From Novipirellula herctigrandis (GTDB lineage Bacteria > Planctomycetota > Planctomycetia > Pirellulales > Pirellulaceae), in assembly GCA_007859835.1 (NCBI GenBank), contig SJPJ01000001.1, positions 4,066,623 through 4,130,622 on the forward strand: a stretch of 64,000 nucleotides of DNA, in the 5' to 3' direction. The position numbers were made by a program, and so were the translations under genes. Below are positions 33,777 through 43,219 of this stretch, piece by piece. Within the stretch, counting starts at the first letter, position 1. Each line of letters begins with the position of its first letter. Below the pieces are notes generated by a model. The model saw nothing but the letters and a program-made list of their open reading frames with translations, searched no databases and had not been told where the DNA came from.

Positions 33777-34796
33777 ATGGATTCTCTCGTGCCGCACGCT
33801 CAACTTGGTCCGATCGCCATTCATTTACCGTCGCGAGTGGAGACGAATGACGCGTTGCAAGCAAAATATCCCAGGTGGGATTTGGATCTGATTGCGGAAA
33901 AAACGGGGATTCGCCAGCGTCACATTGCCGAACCGTCGGAAACCGCAAGCGATTTGGCGGTCGCCGCAGCGGAGCAGCTTTTTCAGTCACAATCGATCGA
34001 CCGCAGCGAAATCGACTTTGTTCTGCTCTGCACCCAAACTCCCGATTACCCGCTCCCGACGACTAGCTGCTTGATCCACGATCGGCTCGGATTGCCAAAA
34101 CGATGCGGTGCCCTCGATTTTAACCTTGGATGTAGCGGTTTTGTTTATGGATTGGCGATGGCCGATGGGCTAATCCAAAGTCGTGCTGCCAAGAAAATCT
34201 TGTTGCTAACAGCGGAAACCTACAGCAAATACATTGACCCCGACGATCGTAGTTTGCGGACTATTTTCGGTGACGCCGCCGCAGCCACTCTGGTCACGGC
34301 CGAAAACGAAAAAAGCTTGTGGGGCTTCCAATTCGGCAGCGACGGCAGTGGCGGTGACATGCTGATCGTCGGGGATGGCGGCAGCCGCCCCACCGAGGAT
34401 GCCATCAAACCTCGCCACCGAAAACGATGGAAAAGTCGTTTGTACATGGATGGGCCGAGCTTGATTAACTTTACTGTCGAAGCGGTGCCGCGTTTAATCA
34501 ACGAAATTTTGGAAGAAAATGGTTTAGACGATTCGCGAATCCACCGCTATCTGATGCACCAAGCAACGTGGAAAATGCTCGACCAATTGGCTAACCGCAT
34601 GGGTGTCGCGCCAGAACGGATTCCCATCGAACTGAGCGATGTCGGTAACACGGTATCGTGTACATTGCCCATCTTGATCGATCGTCTGCGAAATCGAGGT
34701 GAACTTTCCGCCGATTCGGTTAACATGCTAATAGGCTTCGGCGTCGGATTATCGTGGGCTGGCTGTCTTTGGCAAGACAAATGGGCAACCGGCTAA
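33777..34796 (+). CDS. FabH-like 3-oxoacyl-ACP synthase III
   Basis: This 339-residue thiolase-fold ketosynthase has Cys119 in FNLGCSGFVYGL, His261 in LMHQATWKMLDQL and Asn291 in DVGNTVSCTLP. This is the complete Cys-His-Asn triad that starts fatty-acid or related chains from acyl-CoA. Typical FabH has GA(N/S) and GNTSAAS, and here GNTVSCTLP differs. The ATG is at 33777. An insert (GGSRPTEDAIKPRHRKRWKSR) around residues 201-221 is unusual. It stands outside the FabF cluster, so it may be housekeeping FabH or an unusual starter enzyme. Confidence 0.9.
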   Translation: MDSLVPHAQLGPIAIHLPSRVETNDALQAKYPRWDLDLIAEKTGIRQRHIAEPSETASDLAVAAAEQLFQSQSIDRSEIDFVLLCTQTPDYPLPTTSCLIHDRLGLPKRCGALDFNLGCSGFVYGLAMADGLIQSRAAKKILLLTAETYSKYIDPDDRSLRTIFGDAAAATLVTAENEKSLWGFQFGSDGSGGDMLIVGDGGSRPTEDAIKPRHRKRWKSRLYMDGPSLINFTVEAVPRLINEILEENGLDDSRIHRYLMHQATWKMLDQLANRMGVAPERIPIELSDVGNTVSCTLPILIDRLRNRGELSADSVNMLIGFGVGLSWAGCLWQDKWATG

Positions 34797-34833
34797 AGCT
34801 TTCAAACACGCCTTTTTTTGTAGGGGGGGCAAC

Positions 34834-35538
34834 ATGGCAAAAGATGCTAGACCCGGAAACACATCGGGACATTTGTTAATCGCATCGCCTTACCTCAACG
34901 ACGGCAATTTCCTTCGTTCGGTCGTGTTCATGATTCGCCATGATGTTGAGGGAGCGTTCGGCTTAGCAATCAACCGCCCAACCGAGCGACGGTTCCGAGA
35001 GCTGGTTGAATTGTCCAGCACCGGTGGCGAACCCCGCGAGGATGACTTCATCTATCGCGGCGGGCCAGTCGAAGGCCCCCTGCTTGCAATCCATGACTTA
35101 GCAGGGATTGGAGAGCCGTGCGGACCGACAGAGACGAACTTTGGCCCCCCGTTTTCCGATGAAAGTGACGCACCGAGCCAATCCAATTGCGACGGCCCAA
35201 AGTTCACCGTTCATGACCATCCCGCTGATCCGTATGGAAGCATGTCGATCGACTTCGGCAATCCACCTGCTTGGATTACCGGCGATGACGATCATTTGCG
35301 AATCTTGCTGACCCGTCGCGATGCCCACGTTCGCTACGTTGCTCACTACAGCGGGTGGGGACCGGGACAATTGGACGAAGAATTGCGTGTTGGTGGGTGG
35401 TTAGTAGGCAACGCGGATTCAGATATCTTGTTTGGTAGTGCCGACACCGTTTGGGAAACGGCGGTCAAACGATGCGGTCACGACATTTTGACATCCATGG
35501 CGCCCGGTGTTCGGTTTGGTGATCCGAACATGAACTAA
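34834..35538 (+). CDS. YqgE/AlgH family protein (UPF0301)
   Basis: This 234-residue protein has the conserved start SGHLLIASPYLNDGNFLRSVVFMIRHDVEGAFGLAINRPT, the RGGPVEGP turn and the HYSGWGPGQLDEELRVGGW segment diagnostic of the YqgE family. Its molecular role is unknown; it is linked to gene regulation in gamma-proteobacteria. An insert around residues 95-125 (ETNFGPPFSDESDAPS) is longer than usual. A GGGGGG ribosome site lies just upstream of ATG. It is followed by the phosphatase gene after 40 bases. Confidence 0.9.
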   Translation: MAKDARPGNTSGHLLIASPYLNDGNFLRSVVFMIRHDVEGAFGLAINRPTERRFRELVELSSTGGEPREDDFIYRGGPVEGPLLAIHDLAGIGEPCGPTETNFGPPFSDESDAPSQSNCDGPKFTVHDHPADPYGSMSIDFGNPPAWITGDDDHLRILLTRRDAHVRYVAHYSGWGPGQLDEELRVGGWLVGNADSDILFGSADTVWETAVKRCGHDILTSMAPGVRFGDPNMN

Positions 35539-35578
35539 GCCGAAATTCGAACACGAACAGAAAACCTGAGAAATCCGC

Positions 35579-36340
35579 ATGCGTAAGTTTGTGATTGGTG
35601 ACATTCACGGTTGCAGCAAAGCGCTGCGGACCCTGATTGAAACAATCGATCCGACTTGCGGCGACGAACTGATTTTCTTGGGTGATTACATCGATCGCGG
35701 GCCGGACAGCAAGGATGTGATCGACCAATTGATCGCATTGCATTCGCGCTGCCGAGTCGTTGCCCTTCGCGGCAATCACGAGATCATGTTGATGGGGGTA
35801 GTCACCGCAGGCCTCGACAGTGCGATTTGGAGCCAAAGTGGTGGCCAAACAACAATCGCCAGCTATGGCGGTTCGATCGAGAAAATCCCCGAAAAACACT
35901 TGGCGTTTTTTCGTTCGCTGCGGGCCTACTACGAAACTGACGAAGCGATCTTTGTTCACGCCTCCTATTCGCCAGACGAATCGATGCCGAGCCAAGACGA
36001 TTCGATCCGTTATTGGAACCACTTAAACTACCCCTATCCGGCACCGCACTTCAGCGGCAAACGGGTCTACGTCGGCCACACTCCACAAGCTCACGGCGAC
36101 GTATTGAACCTCGGACATCTGGTCTGCATCGACACCTACTGTTTCGGCGGTGGATATTTAACAGCGGTGGAATTGACCGGCAACGATATGATTCAAGTCG
36201 ACTTGCACGGCCATGTTCGTCGCACGCCTTTAAAAATGCTGATGGATCGCATCGCGTCCCTCTTCTATTTCTTCACCAAACGAGGCACGCAGCAGCCCGA
36301 ATCCCAAGTGGACACCGTGGTTGGCCAAACGACACCGTAA
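35579..36340 (+). CDS. PPP-family metallophosphoesterase (serine/threonine phosphatase-like)
   Basis: This 253-residue cytoplasmic enzyme has the PPP signature: GDIHG (residues 7-11), GDYIDRGPDS (about 36-45) and LRGNHE (about 61-66). It also has the later metal/catalytic His residues in IFVHASYS and VYVGHTPQ. These bind two metals and hydrolyse phosphoester substrates. It resembles lambda phosphatase/PrpA-like bacterial enzymes. It lies 40 bases downstream of the YqgE gene, so the two are probably co-transcribed. Confidence 0.9.
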   Translation: MRKFVIGDIHGCSKALRTLIETIDPTCGDELIFLGDYIDRGPDSKDVIDQLIALHSRCRVVALRGNHEIMLMGVVTAGLDSAIWSQSGGQTTIASYGGSIEKIPEKHLAFFRSLRAYYETDEAIFVHASYSPDESMPSQDDSIRYWNHLNYPYPAPHFSGKRVYVGHTPQAHGDVLNLGHLVCIDTYCFGGGYLTAVELTGNDMIQVDLHGHVRRTPLKMLMDRIASLFYFFTKRGTQQPESQVDTVVGQTTP

Positions 36341-36421
36341 GCCGACATCGCCACAATTAGTGATTGATACCGCTCGTCGGTAAAGCCATCTCACAAAAAT
36401 CGGGTCAGCTTACAAAATCAA

Positions 36422-36447
36422 CCACTCGTCGGTCGACCGACGAGTGG
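36422..36447. repeat. perfect 26-base palindrome
   Basis: The sequence CCACTCGTCGGTC is followed directly by its exact reverse complement, with GTCGAC at the centre. It lies between the phosphatase and TPR genes. There is no T run, so it is not a typical terminator. Confidence 0.95.
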
Positions 36448-36532
36448 CAAGATTGCCAAAATGGCCCCGACTGCCAAAGATTCACCGAGCGTGATACAAC
36501 TCACATGTACCCGTTGGTTTCCCCCACCCTTA

Positions 36533-36898
36533 ATGACGATACACATTCCGGAGCCCTCTTTCGTGTCAGATATTCATACCAAGTACAACGAAGTTGAAAA
36601 GTTAATCGATGCCGAAAAATTCGACGAAGCAATCACCGGTTTGAACGAGATCGTCCAGGAAGAGGAATCGTATGTCCTCGGTCATCTTGCCCTCGCTCGC
36701 GTCTACACGAAAACAGGCCAACACGATTTAGCAATCCAACATGGCGAAAAGGCGTGCGAAATCGAACCTGACGATGCATTCAACTTTACCGCCCTAAGCG
36801 TCACCTACCAACGCGCTTGGGCAGGCACCCAAGAGCAAACGTATATCGCCAAAGCTGAGGATGCGATGGCTCATGCTCGAATGCTTGAAAGCCGCTAA
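36533..36898 (+). CDS. TPR-type protein
   Basis: This 121-residue protein is started at ATG 36533. An earlier in-frame start lacks a ribosome-binding site. Helical repeat residues suggest two or three tetratricopeptide motifs: FDEAITGLNEIVQEEESYVLGHLALARVY and HDLAIQHGEKACEIEPDDAFNFTALSVTY, with the Ala/Gly at TPR positions. TPRs are protein-protein interaction scaffolds. No enzymatic motif is present. It precedes purU by 33 bases. Confidence 0.85.
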   Translation: MTIHIPEPSFVSDIHTKYNEVEKLIDAEKFDEAITGLNEIVQEEESYVLGHLALARVYTKTGQHDLAIQHGEKACEIEPDDAFNFTALSVTYQRAWAGTQEQTYIAKAEDAMAHARMLESR

Positions 36899-36931
36899 TC
36901 GCGAGTGCGACTCGATTCGGAGTAGATACAA

Positions 36932-37783
36932 ATGAAAGTCGTCATCACAGCGCTCGGGCCGGACAACTCAGGCCTTGCCGACCCGATCATTCACTATGTA
37001 ACCGGACGTGGTGCAAGAATCTCCGAAATTCAAATGTATGACCATGACGAAGAACAACTCTTCGCCATGCTCTGCCGCATCGATGTGCCTGATACTGAAT
37101 TGGACATGTTGACCGATGCGATGAAGCAAATCGGCGAAGTGACCGGCTTGGCAATTCGCGTATGGAGTGCGGAACGACGCAAAGAATGCCCTCGCTTAGC
37201 CGTTTGCTGCACTTATCTCGAACACACCCCGCGTGCGATTCTCGAAGCAGTCAAACAGGGTGTGATTCACGCTGACGTTTCCGTGCTGATCTCCAATCGC
37301 AAGAAGCTAAAGTCGCTTGCGGAGGAGTACGACATTCCGTTTGAAGTGATCGGCGATGCCCAAGGGATCGCCGACGACCAAAAGATGGTGGCGACACTCG
37401 ACCATTACGATGTCGACTATGTGGTGCTGGCCCGGTACATGCGAATTTTGCCACCATCGATTTGTTGGCAATTCGCGGGTGGACGGATCATTAATCTTCA
37501 TCACGGATTGTTGCCAGGTTTCCCCGGTTTTCGTCCTTACCACAACGCCTACAACGCTCGGATGCTCACCTTCGGCGCGACGTGTCACTTCATCATCCCC
37601 GAACTTGACGCTGGAAATCAAACCATTAATCAACGCACTTTCTCGGTCGCACCAGGTACCCGACTCGAAGACGTGATGCGTATTGGCGAAGTCGAGAATG
37701 AGCCTGCCTGTTTGGTCGAAGGCGTACGCCGAGTCGTTGATCGTGAAGTCTGCCTGCGATTTCATCGCGTCGTGGCACGATAG
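36932..37783 (+). CDS. purU: formyltetrahydrofolate deformylase
   Basis: This 283-residue protein has an N-terminal ACT-like domain (VVITALGPDNSGLADPIIHYVTGRGARI) followed by a formyltransferase-type Rossmann domain. The folate-binding/catalytic segment GGRIINLHHGLLPGFPGFRPYHNAY and LDAGNQTINQ contain the conserved Asn-His and Asp residues. PurU hydrolyses 10-formyl-THF to formate plus THF. It is about the same length as E. coli PurU (280). The gene is downstream of the TPR gene. Its product could support one-carbon balance. Confidence 0.93.
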   Translation: MKVVITALGPDNSGLADPIIHYVTGRGARISEIQMYDHDEEQLFAMLCRIDVPDTELDMLTDAMKQIGEVTGLAIRVWSAERRKECPRLAVCCTYLEHTPRAILEAVKQGVIHADVSVLISNRKKLKSLAEEYDIPFEVIGDAQGIADDQKMVATLDHYDVDYVVLARYMRILPPSICWQFAGGRIINLHHGLLPGFPGFRPYHNAYNARMLTFGATCHFIIPELDAGNQTINQRTFSVAPGTRLEDVMRIGEVENEPACLVEGVRRVVDREVCLRFHRVVAR

Positions 37784-37844
37784 CGAGTATAATCTCCGCT
37801 GTCCCTTCCCCACCTCCCTCCCTCCCCCTCCTGAGGCTTCACTG

Positions 37845-40544
37845 ATGAAGAAGCTTTTCTGTACGTGCGCTCTTTGGATCGCCACCTCGCTTTTCGTATT
37901 TTTTCCCAAAGCGAATGCTGACGAGTTCTACGTCTCGCCGGATGGATCCAATGATTCCATCGGATCGATGGAGCAACCGTTCGCATCGATCCAGCGTGCT
38001 CAAACGGCCGTTCGCAAATCACGAACCGAGCACCCAACCGAACCTGTCACGGTAATGATTGCTCCAGGACGGTACACTCTCGACCGCACGCTAGTCTTTA
38101 CCCCTGAGGACTCCGGTGCGTCCCCTGATCAACCGGTAACGTATCGAGCTCTTCCCGGTGGCGACGTCGTTTTATCCGGCGGTGTTTCGATCAACGATTG
38201 GCAACAAGCCAATGGCGTTCCCGGCTTATGGAAAACGCGCATCCGAAAACCGAAATCCGCTGACAATACCAATTGGCGTTTCAATCAATTGTGGGTCAAT
38301 GGACGTCGAGCAATACGAGCTCGGACACCAAACGACTGGGAATTCTTCAGTCTTCTTGGCGTCGCTGAAGAACCGGTCAAGACACAACCCAAACGGTTCC
38401 GACACACGTTCGCCACGAATCCAAATACACTCAAAACGCTGCAAGCACTCAGCCAAGAGGAACTGCGAGATGTCCAAGTGTTGGCATTTCACAAATGGGA
38501 TACTACGCGTGAATTCCTCGAAGAAATACTTCCCGATCAAACCGGGTTTACTACCGTTGGCGACAACATGAAAAGTTGGAACCCGATGACGCGCGACAGC
38601 TTGTACTTTTTCGAAAATTATCTTCAAGCTCTCGATGCGCCTGGTGAATGGTTCCTTGATCGCGACGGTTGGCTGTACTATCAGTGCCGTGATGGCGAAG
38701 AAATGACCTCGGCCGACGTCGTGGCAGCTAAAACCGAACGACTGATCGAAGTGCGAGGGGAATTCGAAAATGGAAACCACCCCGTAAAACACCTCCGGTT
38801 CGAGGGACTGAAACTACGCCATGCTGAATTCCGCATCCCCGACGAAGGAATTCGGTCTTGGCAGGCAGCAATGAATGTGGATGCGACCGCCGTTCAATTG
38901 GACGGTTGCCGCGACATTTCCTTTATCGATTGTGCGTTAGAACATATCGGTTCCACAGGGTTTTGGTTCCGAAAAGCGTGCCACGATTGCCGTGTGGAAC
39001 GTACGCGAGTATTCGATTGTGGCATCAGTGCGATCCGGATCGGCGAGGAAAAACTCGTTCCTGAACCCGTTCGCACCGGGGGAATCACGATTGACAACTG
39101 CATCCTGCAAAGCGGCGGACGAATTACACCGCACGCTGTGGGAGTGTGGATAGGCCACAGCAGCGATAACGCAATTACGCACTGCGACGTCGCTGATTTT
39201 TTCTACACCGCCATCTCCGTTGGATGGCGATGGGGATATGACCAAAGCGGCGCGAAACGAAACAAAATCGAGTTCAATCACTTGCATCACTTGGGCTATC
39301 GAATCCTTAGTGACATGGGTGGCGTTTATACGCTCGGACCATCCGAAGGCACAACGGTGCGTCACAACGTGATTCACGATGTCTATTCGACTCGCTACGG
39401 TGGATGGGGGCTTTACCCGGACGAAGGCAGTTCGAACATCCTCTATGAAAACAATTTGGTCTACAACGTGCGTGACGGATGTTTCCATCAACATTACGGC
39501 CGCGACAACATCGTCCGAAACAATGTTTTCGCGTTTAGCGAAGAGGGACAAATTGCAGTAACCAGGGCCGAACCACATCAATCTTTCACGTTTGAACGCA
39601 ACGTTGTCTACTTTGACCAAGGGACGTTGCTCGGACATTCGGGATGGCGCAACGGAGTCAAGGTTCAAATGAACCAAAACCTCTATTGGCGTGCCGGTGG
39701 TAAGCCATTCGACTTCGCCGGCCAAGAGTTAGCACAATGGCGTGAACTCGGAAACGATCAAAATTCGATTGTCGCTAACCCCCACTTCGTCGATCCTGAC
39801 AACTACGATTTTCGTCTCTCGCCCGATTCGCCAGTCAAGCAAATTGGATTTATCGAATTTGATTACTCCCAAGCCGGGGTCAATGGTGACCAAGCGTGGA
39901 AGGAACTCGCAGCATCACCCGTGTTCCCCGAGCCATACGTGGTTCCGCCACCTGAAGCGATGAATCTAAGCGATCACTTTGACCAAGACTCGCCTCTGTC
40001 ACTGCTGCGAATCGCGACTCTCAGTGACGAGGATCGCGATGCGTTAATCCAACTCGCTGCTGAACCCGATGGGGACGGGCGATGTTTGAAAGTTCAAGAC
40101 GCCGCTGATCTTAAGGCGGGTTTCAACCCACATTTCTATTGGGATCCTCAGTACACTCACGGCGTTGCGACGATGTCATTTCGGATTCGATTGGAACCGG
40201 GAGCAGATGTTCGCTGTGAATGGCGAAGCAAGACGAATCCGTACCGCACGGGTCCAAACTTGCATTTCGGCGGCGGTGTTGTCAATTCAAAAAGGCGAGC
40301 CAAATTGGTGGAAATACCAACGGATCAATGGATAAAGGTCACCGTCACCGCACCGTTAGGTAAGCAAGACGCGACATGGAAAGCGATGTTCGAGTTCGCT
40401 GATGGAACCCAAAAAGTCGCCAACGACCTGCCTTGTGACGCCGACTGGACCGACGCGCGTTGGGTCGGCTTCAGCTCGCAATCGGCCGACGGAGTATCGT
40501 ATTACATAGACGATTTGGTCATGCGGGTCCGCCCAAACATGTAG
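37845..40544 (+). CDS. exported right-handed beta-helix protein, possible GH141-like hydrolase
   Basis: The protein is 899 residues from ATG 37845. A signal peptide (LFCTCALWIATSLFVFFPKANA) is followed by FYVSPDGSNDSIGSMEQPFASIQRAQ and a series of beta-helix coils with Asn/Gly turns (VERTRVFDCGISAIRIGEE, ENNLVYNVRDGC, RNNVFAFSEEGQIAVTRAEPH). This pattern is common to right-handed beta-helix polysaccharide enzymes, and the N-terminal layout resembles GH141. The C-terminal 170 residues form a jelly-roll-like sandwich (ATMSFRIRLEPGADV). The substrate is unknown; marine algal polysaccharide is an inference. Confidence 0.85.
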   Translation: MKKLFCTCALWIATSLFVFFPKANADEFYVSPDGSNDSIGSMEQPFASIQRAQTAVRKSRTEHPTEPVTVMIAPGRYTLDRTLVFTPEDSGASPDQPVTYRALPGGDVVLSGGVSINDWQQANGVPGLWKTRIRKPKSADNTNWRFNQLWVNGRRAIRARTPNDWEFFSLLGVAEEPVKTQPKRFRHTFATNPNTLKTLQALSQEELRDVQVLAFHKWDTTREFLEEILPDQTGFTTVGDNMKSWNPMTRDSLYFFENYLQALDAPGEWFLDRDGWLYYQCRDGEEMTSADVVAAKTERLIEVRGEFENGNHPVKHLRFEGLKLRHAEFRIPDEGIRSWQAAMNVDATAVQLDGCRDISFIDCALEHIGSTGFWFRKACHDCRVERTRVFDCGISAIRIGEEKLVPEPVRTGGITIDNCILQSGGRITPHAVGVWIGHSSDNAITHCDVADFFYTAISVGWRWGYDQSGAKRNKIEFNHLHHLGYRILSDMGGVYTLGPSEGTTVRHNVIHDVYSTRYGGWGLYPDEGSSNILYENNLVYNVRDGCFHQHYGRDNIVRNNVFAFSEEGQIAVTRAEPHQSFTFERNVVYFDQGTLLGHSGWRNGVKVQMNQNLYWRAGGKPFDFAGQELAQWRELGNDQNSIVANPHFVDPDNYDFRLSPDSPVKQIGFIEFDYSQAGVNGDQAWKELAASPVFPEPYVVPPPEAMNLSDHFDQDSPLSLLRIATLSDEDRDALIQLAAEPDGDGRCLKVQDAADLKAGFNPHFYWDPQYTHGVATMSFRIRLEPGADVRCEWRSKTNPYRTGPNLHFGGGVVNSKRRAKLVEIPTDQWIKVTVTAPLGKQDATWKAMFEFADGTQKVANDLPCDADWTDARWVGFSSQSADGVSYYIDDLVMRVRPNM

Positions 40545-40644
40545 TAGAAGAACACGGACGCGTTGAACCTAAGCATTCGCGGCGACTCGAAACTCTCGAC
40601 AAGTTCCGCTACCGCTTTTACCTCGCGGTGGTCATACTTGGGGC

Positions 40645-43182
40645 ATGAAAGAAGTCCCCCATCAAGCGAAACACCCAAAAATCGAGCTTCTCGCCCCCGC
40701 TGGCGATTGGCAATGTGCTCGCGCGGCTGTCGAGAACGGGGCGAATGCGATCTACTTTGGCCTCGATTGTGGCTTCAACGCGCGGGTACGAGCCCAAAAT
40801 TTTGGACTTGCCGACTTGCCCGACTTGATGAGTTGGCTGCGAACGCGAGGTGTACGTGGCTACGTGACGATGAATACGTTAGCATTCCCTTCGGAATTAC
40901 CGCCCCTGATTGACATTGTTGAACAGGTCGCCTCGGCCGGTGTCGACGCGGTATTGGTGCAAGATTTCGGAGTCGCCCGGATCGTCCATGCCGTGTGCGA
41001 GGAACTCGAAATCCACGCATCGACTCAAATGAGTTTGAGCAGTAGTGAAACAATCGAAGTTGCCCGCCACCTTGGGCTCTCTCGTGTCGTGCTGGCGCGA
41101 GAATTGTCGATTGCCGAAATCCGAAAAATCACCGCTGCCACCGACATGCCCGTCGAATGCTTCATTCATGGTGCGCTATGCGTCGCCTACAGCGGCCAAT
41201 GTTTGACCAGCGAATCGCTGGGTGGTCGAAGTGCCAACCGAGGGCATTGTGCTCAAGCATGCCGGTTGCCCTACGAATTGATCGTCGATGGCGAAGACCG
41301 GGATCTCGGCGAGATTCGCTATCTGCTAAGTCCTCAAGACCTCGCTGGTTACGCCGCGATTCCCGATATGATCGCCGCCGGTGTTTCCTCGCTAAAAATC
41401 GAAGGTCGTTTAAAGACGCCTGAATACGTTGCCAACATCACCGGGCACTACCGAAAAGCAATCGACGATGCGATGCGCACGGGCGAGGTCCACATCGATG
41501 AGGTTGCTCGTCGCGAAATGGAATTATCGTTCTCGCGAGGTTTTTCACCTGGATGGATCGAAGGAAACGATCATAAACGACTTGTCCCCGGTGACCACAG
41601 TGCAAAACGAGGCATTCGGCTCGGCGAAGTGCTCGACACGAAATCCGATCACATCTTAGTCCAAGTCAATGCACCGGTGGCTCTTGGCGATGGATTGGCA
41701 ATCGAAGTCGAAAATTCGGCTGGGGGCAACAAGGTTCAAGGTGGTCGCGTTTACTCTCTTGAAAGCGGTTCGAAGCGACGCCTCGAATCCGTACCCGAAA
41801 ACACTCTCGCATGGATTGGTTTTGGCCGAGGTGAAATTGAATGGCAAGCGGTTCATCTTGGCAATGCCGTTTTCAAAAATGATGACCCGAAGCTCAATCG
41901 GCGACTGCGTCAAAGTTTTGCGGGCCAGGATTCACAAACACGTCAGCCGATCGACATTACCGTGATCGCCGCAGTTGGCAAGCCGTTGAAATTGTCAGCG
42001 ACGTTGCCAGGAAACATCACCGCTGAGGTTATCAGCGAGTCGATTCTCGAAAAAGCGAACAAACACCCTGCGGATGAAACGATGCTTCGAGAAAAAATTG
42101 GCCGACTCGGAAGCACATCGTTTGAACTGCGAAATTTGGATGCAAACATCGTTGGCGGTCCGATGGTACCGGCGAGCGTGCTGAATCAATTGCGTCGAGA
42201 TTTGAGTGATGCATTGACGACTCAACTACATCGTCCGCCAAAACGCCACATTCATACGGATGCGGGGCGGGCACTACTGGCTCCCCTGGATTCGGTCTCC
42301 TTGACCAGCGATTTACAGGCCACACCGCGGCTTGCGGTTTTATGCCGAACGCTTGAGCAAGTCGAAGCGGCATCACAGGGAAACGTTGATTTGGTTTACA
42401 CCGACTTGCAGGATGTTCGGCAATACAAAGACGCGGTCGCAATCGCCCATCGCGAAAACGCAAAAATTGGAATCGCGAACGTCCGGATTCAAAAACCGGG
42501 TGAAATGGGACTTTTGAAAGTGCTTCGGCGCCTCGATGCAGATTGCTTCTTGGTCCGAAATCTCGCAGCCATCGATTATCTTTCGAAGCTTGGTAAACCG
42601 CTGGTAGCCGATTTTTCGCTCAATACATCCAACCATCGATCGGCCGAATGGTTGATCGAGTTGGGAGTGAAACGAGTGACCGCTTCGTACGACTTGAACC
42701 GCGATCAATTGATGGATTTGGTCGGTTCGGTTCGGGTCAGTGAATTGGAAGTCGTCGTGCATCAACACATGCCGATGTTCCATATGGAGCACTGCGTTTT
42801 TTGCAGTGTTCTGTCACCTGGAACGAACAAGACGAATTGCGGCCGACCGTGTGATCGGCACATTGTCAAATTGCGTGACCGAGTCGGCGCGGAACATCCT
42901 CTGCATGCCGATGTCGCATGCCGAAACACCCTCTACAACGCGACCGCTCAGAGTGGCTCGGAGATTGTCGCCGATTTAATCGTAAGAGGTCTCCAGTGGT
43001 TCCGAATCGAAATGCTTGAACAAAATGCAAAACAGACGATCGATACGATTAACCTCTATCGAAAACTGCTTGCCGGTGAGGTGTCGGGCAGTGAGGTTTG
43101 GAAACAATTGCAAGCGACAAATCGGCTCGGCGTCACACGAGGGACACTCGAATCGAAACGAAATCCGCTGGCGATTCTGTAG
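40645..43182 (+). CDS. U32 peptidase-family protein, RlhA-like
   Basis: This 845-residue protein has the U32 start ELLAPAGDWQCARAAVENGANAIYFG and the cysteine cluster ECFIHGALCVAYSGQC ... GHCAQACRLPY (about residues 172-208), expected to hold an iron-sulfur centre. The next segment, ISSLKIEGRLKTPEYV, is also characteristic. The order and size resemble RlhA, the hydroxylase of C2501 in 23S rRNA, rather than a protease. A second C-terminal set, HCVFCSV ... NCGRPCDRH (about 717-736), could hold another metal or cluster. The E. coli enzyme has 653 residues, so this is extended. Confidence 0.9.
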   Translation: MKEVPHQAKHPKIELLAPAGDWQCARAAVENGANAIYFGLDCGFNARVRAQNFGLADLPDLMSWLRTRGVRGYVTMNTLAFPSELPPLIDIVEQVASAGVDAVLVQDFGVARIVHAVCEELEIHASTQMSLSSSETIEVARHLGLSRVVLARELSIAEIRKITAATDMPVECFIHGALCVAYSGQCLTSESLGGRSANRGHCAQACRLPYELIVDGEDRDLGEIRYLLSPQDLAGYAAIPDMIAAGVSSLKIEGRLKTPEYVANITGHYRKAIDDAMRTGEVHIDEVARREMELSFSRGFSPGWIEGNDHKRLVPGDHSAKRGIRLGEVLDTKSDHILVQVNAPVALGDGLAIEVENSAGGNKVQGGRVYSLESGSKRRLESVPENTLAWIGFGRGEIEWQAVHLGNAVFKNDDPKLNRRLRQSFAGQDSQTRQPIDITVIAAVGKPLKLSATLPGNITAEVISESILEKANKHPADETMLREKIGRLGSTSFELRNLDANIVGGPMVPASVLNQLRRDLSDALTTQLHRPPKRHIHTDAGRALLAPLDSVSLTSDLQATPRLAVLCRTLEQVEAASQGNVDLVYTDLQDVRQYKDAVAIAHRENAKIGIANVRIQKPGEMGLLKVLRRLDADCFLVRNLAAIDYLSKLGKPLVADFSLNTSNHRSAEWLIELGVKRVTASYDLNRDQLMDLVGSVRVSELEVVVHQHMPMFHMEHCVFCSVLSPGTNKTNCGRPCDRHIVKLRDRVGAEHPLHADVACRNTLYNATAQSGSEIVADLIVRGLQWFRIEMLEQNAKQTIDTINLYRKLLAGEVSGSEVWKQLQATNRLGVTRGTLESKRNPLAIL

Positions 43183-43219
43183 CGGGAAAGTTCATGGGCA
43201 GGCAATGGTCAAGGTCAAG

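Noticed and set aside
36422-36447. Rho-independent terminator at the 26-base palindrome
   Set aside because: No T run follows on either strand, and the hairpin would have no loop, so it is kept only as a palindrome.
38937-39725. Minus-strand open frame inside the beta-helix gene
   Set aside because: It is a shadow of the coding strand of the exported beta-helix protein, with no motifs.
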